Source of the DNA: Streptococcus mitis | GTDB lineage: Bacteria > Bacillota > Bacilli > Lactobacillales > Streptococcaceae | Direction: 5' to 3' | Assembly: GCA_001560895.1 (NCBI GenBank) | Contig: CP014326.1 | Span: forward strand, 942,001 to 1,006,000 | Length of the DNA stretch: 64,000 bases | Made by a program: the position numbers and the translations under genes | Shown here: positions 10,028 through 18,394 of the stretch, one piece after another | Layout of the letters: each line of letters begins with the position of its first letter | Position numbering within the stretch: the first letter of the stretch is position 1 | The notes under the pieces: generated by a model | The model's database searches: none | Seen by the model: the letters and a program-made list of their open reading frames with translations, nothing else | What the model was told of the DNA's origin: nothing

Positions 10028-10150
10028 CATGTTCACAATAGTGAAAAACAAGCAATACACAGAGTGGAGGTGAAAATATCTGAAATTTGTTCAATCTTAA
10101 TAGATTTTCTGATATTTTTCCGAAATTTATATTATAGAATTTAATTGAAT

Positions 10151-10166
10151 CAAGAGATATCTCTTG
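10151..10166. promoter_or_regulatory. 16-bp perfect palindrome upstream of the lasso precursor
   Basis: CAAGAGATATCTCTTG is a perfect palindrome 65 bases before the precursor start. A TATTAT box (10130-10135) is the nearest -10-like sequence. The site is a candidate operator for the island's own response regulator, but no second copy was found. Confidence 0.4.
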
Positions 10167-10230
10167 AAAAATATTTTTCATTTATAAGAATGGGTTCTGG
10201 CATTAGTATAAATGATAGAAGGAGTTTAAG

Positions 10231-10359
10231 ATGAAATACTGCAAACCAACATTTGAATCAATTGCAACTTTCAAAAAAGACACTAAAGGTCTATGGACTG
10301 GTAAGTTTCGTGATATCTTTGGTGGACGTGCAATTGTAAGAATTAGAATTGAGTTTTAA
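10231..10359 (+). CDS. Lasso peptide precursor (A protein)
   Basis: A 42-residue ORF with a strong ribosome site (gaaggag, 7 bases before ATG). The leader contains YCKPTFESIATFKKDT, matching the lasso leader pattern Y-x2-P-x-L/F that the RRE protein binds, with the conserved Thr at position -2 (T18). Cleavage after K19 gives a 23-residue core that begins GLWTGKFRD. Asp9 is the only acidic residue at positions 7-9, so a 9-membered Gly1-Asp9 macrolactam ring is predicted. The tail (IFGGRAIVRIRIEF) is long, basic and rich in Ile/Val. Cyclase, RRE and peptidase genes follow directly. Reported Streptococcus clusters called streptolassins may be related (from memory, unchecked). Confidence 0.87.
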   Translation: MKYCKPTFESIATFKKDTKGLWTGKFRDIFGGRAIVRIRIEF

Positions 10360-10475
10360 GCTTATAACTATGTATTATAATGGTAAATAATTTTGAATAA
10401 AGTATTTTGATATTCATTCCAGAACTACGAATATCAAGATGCTTTGTTTTTCTATTTCTGAGGTTGTTAATATAT

Positions 10476-12203
10476 ATGGTAAATAAGTATTTTTTTGAAA
10501 AATATTCTGATAAAAAAATAGTATTCCTTACTAAAAATTTATATAGAACCGTTTCTGGAGAGAATAAAAAAATCTATTGTTTAGAAGATTATGTCGAAGG
10601 AGTATGCTCAATTATAGAACAAAATGATATTAGTAGTTTTGAAGAAATAATATCAGTACTTCAAGATTATGTTACAAATGGTTTAATTATTGTTGAAATG
10701 GCTGAAAGAACATATATTATTTCACCTTATTTAGATTCAAGACTGTCTTGGTTTGAGAATAATAAGAATATAATTTTTAGTGATTCATCTGTAGAAATTG
10801 CAAAATATTTGAATTTAAAACTCTCTACGAAGCGTTTAGCGAGTCAATTTATTTTTGGACTTCCATATTATCCATTTCAAACAATTAGCCTCTGGGAAGA
10901 GCTAGTGAATATAAAACCTTTAAACTATTTAGAAATATCTGAAAAAGGTTGTTTAGAAAAAAGAGTTCCAAGTTATGAAGTAGACACAAAAGATTTTAAT
11001 AAACTAATAATAAAAATAAAAGAGGAGTTTTTAAATAGCATTAATCATGATTTGAATATGAGAAATGAAGTGTCGAGTGATGTATCAGGAGGTGTTGATT
11101 CTGCAACTATTGCTTTTACATTGAATAAACTGATACCTGACTTCTCTATTTTGCATGCTGAATCAAGTACCACTGCTAATAGTGATACTAAATGGGCGAC
11201 ATTTATTGCAAAAAATCTTGGTAGGGAGTTGAAAAAGTTTGACTCAATAGAAATAACAGAAAAAAGATTTGCGATAGATGAAAAATATATCAATGATATT
11301 ATGCCAAGTTCTCCGTTATTGTGGGCGGATTCAGAAGGATATTTGAAATCAGTGATTGGTTACCAGAAAGGTAGAAAACATCCGACTCACTTTCTAGGTA
11401 TTGGTGGTGATGAATTATTTACACCGATGCCGTCTAATTCCTGGAATATTGTTCGTCAGGAAAATTTAGGTGGACTACTTTATGCTCTGAAATATAGTTT
11501 AATAATGAGAAGACCATTTTTTAGTTGCCTATTGGATTTGTTAGATAATAGAGGATATTCGGAAACTGTGATCAAAAATTTAGAAATTGTTTTCAACGAA
11601 TCTTCTGCACCTATCAAGAGAGAACTGGGATGGGTGGATGGTTTACAAGTACCAGATTGGCTCAGTGAAAAATCCAAGCAAGAATCGCAAATTTTTTTAA
11701 ACTCGTTATTATTTTCCAATTCTGAGCCAATAATATCTGATAGGACAGCATTCCAAATGATTCAATCCTTAATATTTCAAAAATCAGTACTGCGACAAAT
11801 TCAATTAACCACTAATTCCATTTATTGGGCAACTCCATTTTTACATAAAAAATTAATAGAAATTTGTCTTCAAATTCCAGCAAAATATAAAGTTAGTTCA
11901 AAACTAACAAAACCGATATTGCAAAAAGCATTGAAGGGAATCGTACCAATTGAGGTTTTTAACAGGGGGTTCAAAGGGGATTATTCAGATGCCTTATATA
12001 GTGGATATAGAGAAGCAGTTCGTAAAAACTTCCACAATTTAGAACAGTTTGAATTAGTTAAAATGGGTATTGTTGATGTTGAGAAGTTAAAATTAGAGAT
12101 GTCATTACCCGCGGGAAATCCGAGTAAAATTGATTATTTTGAAAAGTTATGTTCGGTAGAACGTTGGATACGGCAGATCAAATTATATATGAAGAACGAG
12201 TGA
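10476..12203 (+). CDS. Lasso peptide cyclase (asparagine-synthase-like, C protein)
   Basis: ATP-dependent enzyme that adenylates the ring Asp and closes the isopeptide bond to Gly1. The 575 residues resemble asparagine synthase B: a degenerate N-terminal glutaminase-like half with no catalytic Cys at position 2, then the ATP-pyrophosphatase loop SGGVDS (residues 204-209) and GIGGDELF (about 307-314). ATG 10476 is chosen (tgagg 12 bases upstream) over a TTG at 10407 that lacks a ribosome site and would add an unrelated hydrophobic extension. It follows the precursor and precedes the RRE gene by 11 bases, all in one operon. Confidence 0.88.
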   Translation: MVNKYFFEKYSDKKIVFLTKNLYRTVSGENKKIYCLEDYVEGVCSIIEQNDISSFEEIISVLQDYVTNGLIIVEMAERTYIISPYLDSRLSWFENNKNIIFSDSSVEIAKYLNLKLSTKRLASQFIFGLPYYPFQTISLWEELVNIKPLNYLEISEKGCLEKRVPSYEVDTKDFNKLIIKIKEEFLNSINHDLNMRNEVSSDVSGGVDSATIAFTLNKLIPDFSILHAESSTTANSDTKWATFIAKNLGRELKKFDSIEITEKRFAIDEKYINDIMPSSPLLWADSEGYLKSVIGYQKGRKHPTHFLGIGGDELFTPMPSNSWNIVRQENLGGLLYALKYSLIMRRPFFSCLLDLLDNRGYSETVIKNLEIVFNESSAPIKRELGWVDGLQVPDWLSEKSKQESQIFLNSLLFSNSEPIISDRTAFQMIQSLIFQKSVLRQIQLTTNSIYWATPFLHKKLIEICLQIPAKYKVSSKLTKPILQKALKGIVPIEVFNRGFKGDYSDALYSGYREAVRKNFHNLEQFELVKMGIVDVEKLKLEMSLPAGNPSKIDYFEKLCSVERWIRQIKLYMKNE

Positions 12204-12214
12204 GGTTTACAATT

Positions 12215-12466
12215 ATGTTTAATAAAGAATCGAAAAGTAGACTGAAAATAATAAAGCAAGATACTGGTGCAATTGTATTCGACAAAAATCAAGGGATATA
12301 CTTTCAAACAAATGATGTAGGTGTCAAAATTTTAGAGTTACTATCTAAAAATGAAAGCGAAGAAGAAATTGTTAGCGCTATATCTGTTGCGTATTCCATT
12401 GAAATCGATGTTGCAAAACAAGATGTTAAAGATTTTATACAATCTCTAAAAAAAGGAGGGCTATAG
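12215..12466 (+). CDS. PqqD-like RRE protein (lasso B1)
   Basis: An 83-residue PqqD-type RiPP recognition element. In lasso systems B1 holds the precursor leader and delivers it to the peptidase. The sequence has the expected N-terminal beta-strands (SRLKIIKQDTGAIVFD) and a helical C-terminal half (VKILELLSKNESEEEIVSAI). ATG 12215 has gtgagg about 10 bases upstream; a longer frame from 12149 would overlap the cyclase and adds unrelated residues. It ends 3 bases before the peptidase/exporter gene. Confidence 0.85.
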   Translation: MFNKESKSRLKIIKQDTGAIVFDKNQGIYFQTNDVGVKILELLSKNESEEEIVSAISVAYSIEIDVAKQDVKDFIQSLKKGGL

Positions 12467-12469
12467 ATT

Positions 12470-14692
12470 ATGGATATGCAACTCAATCAAGAGTCATACT
12501 CCTATGTTCAGCTAAAATACAGATTACTAGCACAAATAGCTTTACTGATTTCTTATCCGCTTACAAAGTTCTCTCCTAAAAGAATTGAACTTTTGATTAA
12601 TAAGTTAAGTAATTCGAAACTATCTGCCACAGAAAATGAAGCAATATTAGCTCGTGATGCAATATGTACTGTAAGCCATAAGTGTAGGAATCAAGATGGA
12701 TGCGTAAAAAGATCATTAGGAGTAATAATGTTTTTACTTCTTTTAAATAAACGTGCAAGTTGGTGTACTGGGTTTGCTATGAACCCCTTTAGATCTCATG
12801 CATGGGTGGAAGTAAACGGAAATCCAATTAAAGAGCTAGAAGAAGTATCATCGTATGAAAGAGTCGTGAAAACTCTAGATGATAAACATGAAGAGCGTAA
12901 ACATATGATATCTGAAAATATAGAAAAAGTAGATGATACTATGACTAACGTAAAATTCCGTGATTTACTTGCTTTGATAGAAAATAAAAGAAAATATTTT
13001 TTAATCGTTTTATGTTTGGGAATACTTACGTCCATTTTAACGTTATTACAACCAGAACTTTTATCTAAAGTAATCTCTCAAAAGGGAGTAAATTTATTCA
13101 ACAATCCAACAATATATATGCTTATAACTATTACCGTGGGTTCAACAATTATTTCCAGTTTGCAATATTACTTTTTACAATTAATGGGAGAAAGTGCAGT
13201 ATTTCAATCAAGAAAAAATTTAATTATTCAATTTTTGAAACTTCCTATTTATAAATATAATGATCTATCTGCAGGAGACCTAATTAGTCGCTTTAGCAGT
13301 GATACAAGTAAACTAAGAGCAGGTATCATTCAATCAACCGTTGCTCTGACGAGTGGACTGTTCTTGAGTTTAGGTGCTATATTTACATTATTTCTAAAGG
13401 ATACTTATCTTGCAATAATTACAATTATTTCTATAGCTTTATCATTCCTATTTATTTTATTGATGAGTAGTTTGATTCAAACGGCAAGTTATAAAGCTCA
13501 TCAGGGTTTGGGGAACATGACAGCATACCTAAATAGGCTAATCATAGGGATTAGAACAATTCGGTCGACAAATGAAACGAATTCAGAATTATTTAAAATG
13601 TTATCTGAGGCACAAGAAGTAAAAAACTTGGGAATTGGAGTTGCAAGAGTGCAATCAATAATGACACCGATATCAAATTTTAGCTTGCAATTGTGTGGGA
13701 TAATTATTTTGGGAATTGGAGGCTACCGTGTTTCTACTGGGCAAATGTCTATTGCAAATCTAACTTCTTTTATGCTATTAATGTATATCGCTATTTCACC
13801 AGTAGGACAAATATTTTCGTCAGTCACAACTATTTCAGAAGCTTTGGGAGCTTTAAGTAGAATTACTGAAATTATTGATCTTCCAAAAGAAGAAGATAAT
13901 GATATCATTTTAAGTTTAGAATCTAAGTCAGACAGAAGCAAATCAATTGAATTTGTGAATGTAACTTTTTCATATGACTCTTACCAATTTCAAGATATTC
14001 AATCGGATGATAATTACATATTAAAGGACATTACTTTTGAAATAAATAGTGGAGATTACGTCAGCATTGTCGGTCCGTCTGGTGCGGGGAAAAGTACACT
14101 TCTTTACCTCATTGAAAGATTCTATGATACTACCAGTGGTGGTATAAAGATATTTGGACAAGATTTTCGAACAATGAGTCGTGAGACTTTACGTTCGAAT
14201 ATTTCATATGTTGAACAAAATTCACCATTAGTAGCTGGTACAATCTTAGAAAATCTAAAAATGGGTAATAGTAATGTAACGTATGATGAATGTTGTGACG
14301 CTTTAGAAAAAGTTGGTTTGGAGCATTTAATTCAAAGAGGTGCATCTGGGATTGAAAGCCCAATTAGTGAAGGAGGGTTCAATTTATCAGGAGGAGAAAG
14401 ACAGAGATTGGCAATGGCAAGAGCAATACTTTCCGATGCAAAGATACTCTTGCTGGATGAGTTAACTTCGAATTTGGATAGTCTTAGTGAGAAGAAAATG
14501 AAGGAAGCAATCAAAAGTATGAGAGGTGAGAGAACCATAATAATGGTTGCTCATAGATTATCTACAATTTTAGATTCAGATGAAATCTTTGTTTTGGAAC
14601 ACGGAAGAATTGTAGGAAGTGGGACTCATATGGAGTTATTGGAATCTGTTCCATTATATAAAGAGCTGGCCAAAGAACAATTTTTAGTATAG
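12470..14692 (+). CDS. Fused lasso leader peptidase (B2) and ABC exporter (D)
   Basis: A 740-residue fusion. Residues 1 to about 135 match the transglutaminase-like B2 protease that cuts off the lasso leader, with catalytic Cys in GCVKRS (C78) and His in SHAWVEV (H110). Residues about 155-450 form an ABC exporter membrane domain, and about 490-740 an ATPase domain with Walker A (GPSGAGKST, about 534-542), signature LSGGERQR (about 638) and Walker B (ILLLDE, about 659-664). The reading frame is continuous, and ggaggg precedes ATG 12470. Joining cleavage to export recalls the C39 peptidase-ABC exporters of class II bacteriocins, but with a different protease fold. B2 and D are usually separate genes. 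Confidence 0.87.
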   Translation: MDMQLNQESYSYVQLKYRLLAQIALLISYPLTKFSPKRIELLINKLSNSKLSATENEAILARDAICTVSHKCRNQDGCVKRSLGVIMFLLLLNKRASWCTGFAMNPFRSHAWVEVNGNPIKELEEVSSYERVVKTLDDKHEERKHMISENIEKVDDTMTNVKFRDLLALIENKRKYFLIVLCLGILTSILTLLQPELLSKVISQKGVNLFNNPTIYMLITITVGSTIISSLQYYFLQLMGESAVFQSRKNLIIQFLKLPIYKYNDLSAGDLISRFSSDTSKLRAGIIQSTVALTSGLFLSLGAIFTLFLKDTYLAIITIISIALSFLFILLMSSLIQTASYKAHQGLGNMTAYLNRLIIGIRTIRSTNETNSELFKMLSEAQEVKNLGIGVARVQSIMTPISNFSLQLCGIIILGIGGYRVSTGQMSIANLTSFMLLMYIAISPVGQIFSSVTTISEALGALSRITEIIDLPKEEDNDIILSLESKSDRSKSIEFVNVTFSYDSYQFQDIQSDDNYILKDITFEINSGDYVSIVGPSGAGKSTLLYLIERFYDTTSGGIKIFGQDFRTMSRETLRSNISYVEQNSPLVAGTILENLKMGNSNVTYDECCDALEKVGLEHLIQRGASGIESPISEGGFNLSGGERQRLAMARAILSDAKILLLDELTSNLDSLSEKKMKEAIKSMRGERTIIMVAHRLSTILDSDEIFVLEHGRIVGSGTHMELLESVPLYKELAKEQFLV

Positions 14693-14704
14693 GAGTATCG
14701 TATT

Positions 14705-15421
14705 ATGACGAATAAGATTGAAATAAGAGATGTTACAAAAACTTATAAAGATGGAGATATATTAAAGAACGTATCCTTTACAGCTGAAGAGGGGGAAGTC
14801 ACGGCCTTTTTGGGACCGAATGGTGCAGGAAAAAGTTCGACACTACGAATACTTTTGGGGCTGGATAGACCATCTTTAGGCACTGCTTTAATAGGAGGTA
14901 AGAAATATTGCGATATTGAACGTCCTCTTTTAACTGTAGGAGCTTCTTTTGATGGCGTAGGGGCTCCCAGTGATCGAACAGTTTTTCAACATTTGAAAAT
15001 TGCTGCTGCTAGTAATGGAATAGATTTTTCCAGAATATCAGAGGTATTATCCATTACTGATATTGAACATAAAAGATATTCAAAAATAAGCAACCTTTCA
15101 TTAGGAGAGGGTCAGAGGTTAGGTATTGCAACAGCGCTGTTGGGAAATCCCCAGTACCTAATTTTAGATGAACCTACAAATGGTTTAGATCCTAGTGGAA
15201 TTAGATGGTTTAGAAATTTTATTAGAGAACAAGCAAGTACTGGCAAGACAGTATTGTTATCTTCACATATACTTTCAGAAGTAGAGGCGGTAACTGATAA
15301 GGTTGTTTTTATTGACAAAGGAAGTATCATAGCTTCGGGTACACTTCATAATATAATGAACGGATTTTATAATCTAGAAGATGTTTTCTTTCATTTAACA
15401 GGAGGTGACTATGATAAGTAG
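14705..15421 (+). CDS. ABC-2 type ATPase, probable immunity subunit (LanF/BcrA-like)
   Basis: A 238-residue cytoplasmic ATPase with Walker A (GPNGAGKSS), an unusual signature (LSLGEGQ in place of LSGGQ) and Walker B (YLILDEPTNGLDP). The Q-loop region reads VGASFDGVG with no Gln. It lies 12 bases after the exporter gene and overlaps the next permease by 11 bases. Together with the two permeases it resembles the LanFEG / BcrAB self-protection transporters that expel peptides from the membrane of the producer. A second export path is possible but less likely. Confidence 0.8.
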   Translation: MTNKIEIRDVTKTYKDGDILKNVSFTAEEGEVTAFLGPNGAGKSSTLRILLGLDRPSLGTALIGGKKYCDIERPLLTVGASFDGVGAPSDRTVFQHLKIAAASNGIDFSRISEVLSITDIEHKRYSKISNLSLGEGQRLGIATALLGNPQYLILDEPTNGLDPSGIRWFRNFIREQASTGKTVLLSSHILSEVEAVTDKVVFIDKGSIIASGTLHNIMNGFYNLEDVFFHLTGGDYDK

Positions 15422-16202
15422 TATAAAAAGCCATAATATTTTATCAGAGCTATATAAAATTTTTTATAGCAGATCAACCCAAATAGTTTTACCAATTGTT
15501 TTTATTCTTCAGCCGTTATTGTCTTATATCAGTTCTAAACAAATTTTAACAGTTGGATTGAATGCAACACCTGAAACAAATAGTAGTTTAGCAGAATCAA
15601 TACCTCCAATTGAGTATATTGGTTTTGATGCAATATTATTGGGCTTGTTTGCTATGATTATTTTAGGAGCAATTATTGGAAGTATGGAATATAAAAATAG
15701 TTCTTTACGTACCAGTTTGCTATTATGTTCAAATAAGGCAGTATTCTTTGTAATAAAATTTTTTGTTACAAGTGTATTTATTTTTGTTGTATCGTATGTT
15801 TCAATATATTTATCTATTGCAAGTGCACAGTTTGGTTTAGGGAGAGAGGGATTGAACCCTCTGATACTGAGTAATAATGTGTGGTACTTTATATTATTGG
15901 GGTCATTGTCGTGGTCGTTATTAACGGTATTATCCTATTCAATTGCTTTTTATTTTAAATCCTCACTTGGATCATTATTATTCTTACTACCACAAGTCTA
16001 TAATTTAGGCAGTTTTCTTTCTGACAGAATTCAGCTTGCAAAGTATTTACCAGTATCTTTAGGTCAAGATTTAATTGCAACATCTCCTTTAAAAATCACA
16101 ACACCAGGACGCAGTGTTTTATTTCTGAGTATTTGGGTGCTAGTAATTAGTAGTTTTGCATATTACAAATTTTTGAAAAAAGATGTAGGTAATGTTATAT
16201 GA
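15411..16202 (+). CDS. ABC-2 type permease, probable immunity subunit E-like
   Basis: A 263-residue membrane protein with about six hydrophobic spans, no signal peptide and no catalytic motif. ATG 15411 is 5 bases after ggagg (15401-15405); the earlier GTG at 15405 overlaps that ribosome site and is rejected. It overlaps the ATPase gene by 11 bases, showing tight translational coupling. Size and topology fit LanE-like subunits. The pairing with the next gene suggests a heterodimeric channel. Confidence 0.75.
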   Translation: MISSIKSHNILSELYKIFYSRSTQIVLPIVFILQPLLSYISSKQILTVGLNATPETNSSLAESIPPIEYIGFDAILLGLFAMIILGAIIGSMEYKNSSLRTSLLLCSNKAVFFVIKFFVTSVFIFVVSYVSIYLSIASAQFGLGREGLNPLILSNNVWYFILLGSLSWSLLTVLSYSIAFYFKSSLGSLLFLLPQVYNLGSFLSDRIQLAKYLPVSLGQDLIATSPLKITTPGRSVLFLSIWVLVISSFAYYKFLKKDVGNVI

Positions 16203-16906
16203 ATTCTTTTAGAAGTGAGTATTTAAAGTTTATTTATAATAAATGGCTATTATTGATTGTATTAGCAACTATAATTTTAGTACCTTTGTTTGTTATTTTT
16301 TTACATGAAACTCCAAGTTATATAACCGAGGATTATGTTTTAACGCAAATCTTAGAAAGCTTCTATCTTGGACAAGCTGGAATTATTATTATTACAATAC
16401 TATTTATAGGGCAAGAATTTAACGGTTCAACTTTAAGAAGCAGTTTATTAGCTAATCCAATACGTTGGAAATTCTTTTTTATAAAATTAATAGTAATATT
16501 ATCAATATCTATATTAGTTTGGATTCTTGTTGCTTTCTGTATTATTTGCGTAGTGTATATTTTTTATGATCTATTAATTCCCTTACTTATTTATACCTTT
16601 ACATTAAGAATAATATTGGTATCAATTGGTTTAATATTAATATGTTTTAGTTTAGTGCTTATAACAAGGAGTATAGTTGTTCCAATGGGGATGTCTTTGT
16701 CTTTTTTGTTGGGGTTGGGTCAAATGCTTCTGCAATTCAGCGATGCTTTTCTCTACTTCCCAATTATCTCCACTATGAATTCATTTTTGATGACTGAGAA
16801 TCAATCTTATATACCTTATACAATAGGTGTTGCAATTCAATTTTTATGGGGGATTTTGCTGTTATCTGTTTCTATTTTGCTATTTTGGAAGAGAATAGTA
16901 CGATAA
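16199..16906 (+). CDS. ABC-2 type permease, probable immunity subunit G-like
   Basis: A 235-residue membrane protein with about six spans. Its ATG overlaps the stop of the previous permease (ATGA), so the two are coupled. A short motif, NGSTLRSSLLANPIRWKFFFIK, spans the first cytoplasmic loop and resembles the NSSLRTSLLL region of the neighbouring permease, indicating an old duplication. It closes the immunity-like triplet. Expression may depend on the interrupted regulator downstream. Confidence 0.72.
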   Translation: MNSFRSEYLKFIYNKWLLLIVLATIILVPLFVIFLHETPSYITEDYVLTQILESFYLGQAGIIIITILFIGQEFNGSTLRSSLLANPIRWKFFFIKLIVILSISILVWILVAFCIICVVYIFYDLLIPLLIYTFTLRIILVSIGLILICFSLVLITRSIVVPMGMSLSFLLGLGQMLLQFSDAFLYFPIISTMNSFLMTENQSYIPYTIGVAIQFLWGILLLSVSILLFWKRIVR

Positions 16907-16936
16907 AAATTTTGTATTTTGTGATATTATATAATT

Positions 16937-17245
16937 ATGAAAGAAAAAAAAGTATATCAAATATTAGCAATTGATGATGATGAAAGCATTCTTCGTTTGA
17001 TAAAGAATTCTTTAGAACGCTCGGAGTTTGAAGTTACGACGAGGCGAGAAGTAGGTAACATAGATATTTGTTCATTCATTGGCTTTGATTTAATTTTATT
17101 AGATATTATGATGTCGATTGATGGTTTAGAAATTTGTAAATCCATTCGAGAACAAATCGATGTACCGATAATTTTTGTAACAGCCAAGCAATTGGATAGT
17201 GACTTGGCTAGTGGAGTAAAAGCTGGTGCGGATGATTATATAAAA
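16937..17245 (+). pseudogene. Response regulator, 5' part (cut by MTnSag1-like element)
   Basis: Encodes 103 residues of an OmpR-family receiver domain: acidic pocket DDD (about residues 13-15), phospho-acceptor D56 in LLLDIMM, and GADDYIK at the break. The frame runs only 7 codons into the element before a stop at 17267-17269, so the conserved Lys-Pro after DDYIK and the whole DNA-binding domain are lost. Joining 16937-17245 to 18979-19353 restores a continuous 227-residue regulator reading DDYIKKPFSITELVARV across the junction. Confidence 0.9.
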
Positions 17246-17270
17246 GGCTCTGTCACAACAAATGGTTGAT
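17246..17270 (+). repeat. Left inverted repeat of the lnu(C) element
   Basis: Begins GGCTCTGTCACAACAAA and pairs with the right end, which reads GGCTATGTCACAACAAA on the other strand. The two ends differ at positions 5, 18 and 19 of 25. Confidence 0.93.
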
Positions 17271-17333
17271 TTTTGACGAGAAATAGCGTATAATAATAGT
17301 AAGAAACAGTACCACCGAAGGAGGTAATTGGAT

Positions 17334-18371
17334 ATGCCTACTATCAAAGACGCATTAGATATTATCGGTAAGTTGACTGTCGCAGAGCAGGAAAGCCTTA
17401 AAACAATGCTTTTAAGTCCTGCCTTTGTAAAGTCTTTGAATATTGAAGATTTCGTAGCAAAGGAACGCTTTGCAAATGGTCGTGTATGCCCTCTTTGTGG
17501 CTGTATCCATGTGGTTCGCAATGGTCATCGTAAAGATGGCACACAGCGATATGTATGTAAGGATTGTGGCAAGTCCTTCGTGATTGCTACGAACTCCATT
17601 GTGTCTGGTACAAGAAAAGACTTGTCCGTGTGGGAGCAGTACATTGATTGTATGATGAATGGCTTATCCATTCGTAAGACTGCTGTTGCTTGTGGGATTC
17701 ACAGAAACACCGCATTCCTTTGGAGACACAAGATTTTGGATGCACTTCAGAATATGGCAGACGATGTTACCCTTGACGGCATTATTGAGGCTGACGAAAC
17801 TTTTTTCGCCATCTCGTACAAGGGCAATCATAGCAAGAGTAAGACATTTGCTATGCCACGCAAGGCTCATAAGCGTGGTCATTCTACACATATCAGAGGC
17901 TTGTCCCAAGAAAAGGTATGTGTTCCTTGTGCGGTTAATAGGAATGGCTTGTCTATCTCCAAGATTACGAATACTGGTAGAGTTTCTACAAGAGATTTAC
18001 ATCATATTTATGATGGTAGGATTAAGACCAATTCCACTCTTGTTACGGACAAGATGAACTCCTATGTGAGATTTACAAATGCCAATGGCATTGACCTTGT
18101 GCAGTTAAAGACTGGCAAAGCCAAGAAAGGCATTTATAATATCCAACATATCAATAGCTACCATAGCCAGCTAAAGAGGTTTATGCGTGGCTTTAACGGT
18201 GTTTCTACCAAGTATCTGAACAACTATCTTGTGTGGAATAACCTTGTAAATTACGCCAAAGAAAGCGACATAGAGAAAAGGAACATCTTCTTAACTTTCG
18301 TTTTGGCAACATTGAAAACTGCTAAATGCAGAGATTTATCAAACAGACCAGCAGTTCCTCTGGTCGCCTAA
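17334..18371 (+). CDS. IS1595-family transposase
   Basis: 345 residues. The N-terminal zinc ribbon has paired CPLC and CKDC motifs (about residues 47-83). The ISXO2-like catalytic domain has the first acidic residues in EADETFF and the second Asp in VTDKMNSY, with a late HINSYHSQLKRFMRG block typical of the family. ATG 17334 is 8 bases after gaaggaggt; the upstream TTG at 17328 would be too close. It ends 23 bases before lnu(C). It is intact, so the element may still move. Confidence 0.9.
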   Translation: MPTIKDALDIIGKLTVAEQESLKTMLLSPAFVKSLNIEDFVAKERFANGRVCPLCGCIHVVRNGHRKDGTQRYVCKDCGKSFVIATNSIVSGTRKDLSVWEQYIDCMMNGLSIRKTAVACGIHRNTAFLWRHKILDALQNMADDVTLDGIIEADETFFAISYKGNHSKSKTFAMPRKAHKRGHSTHIRGLSQEKVCVPCAVNRNGLSISKITNTGRVSTRDLHHIYDGRIKTNSTLVTDKMNSYVRFTNANGIDLVQLKTGKAKKGIYNIQHINSYHSQLKRFMRGFNGVSTKYLNNYLVWNNLVNYAKESDIEKRNIFLTFVLATLKTAKCRDLSNRPAVPLVA

Positions 18372-18394
18372 TTAGAATTTGTGGAGATGATAAG

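Noticed and set aside
10407..10475. Upstream TTG start for the lasso cyclase
   Set aside because: It adds 23 hydrophobic residues unrelated to the family and lacks a ribosome site; ATG 10476 is preferred.
16911..16936. TATAAT just before the response regulator as its promoter
   Set aside because: It ends one base before the ATG and has no -35 at proper spacing.
17273..17294. TTGACG and TATAAT as the transposase promoter
   Set aside because: The spacer is only 10 bp, too short for a normal sigma-70 type promoter.
17126..17521. 131-codon minus-strand ORF across the left end of the transposon
   Set aside because: It crosses the insertion junction and is antisense to the regulator and transposase genes.
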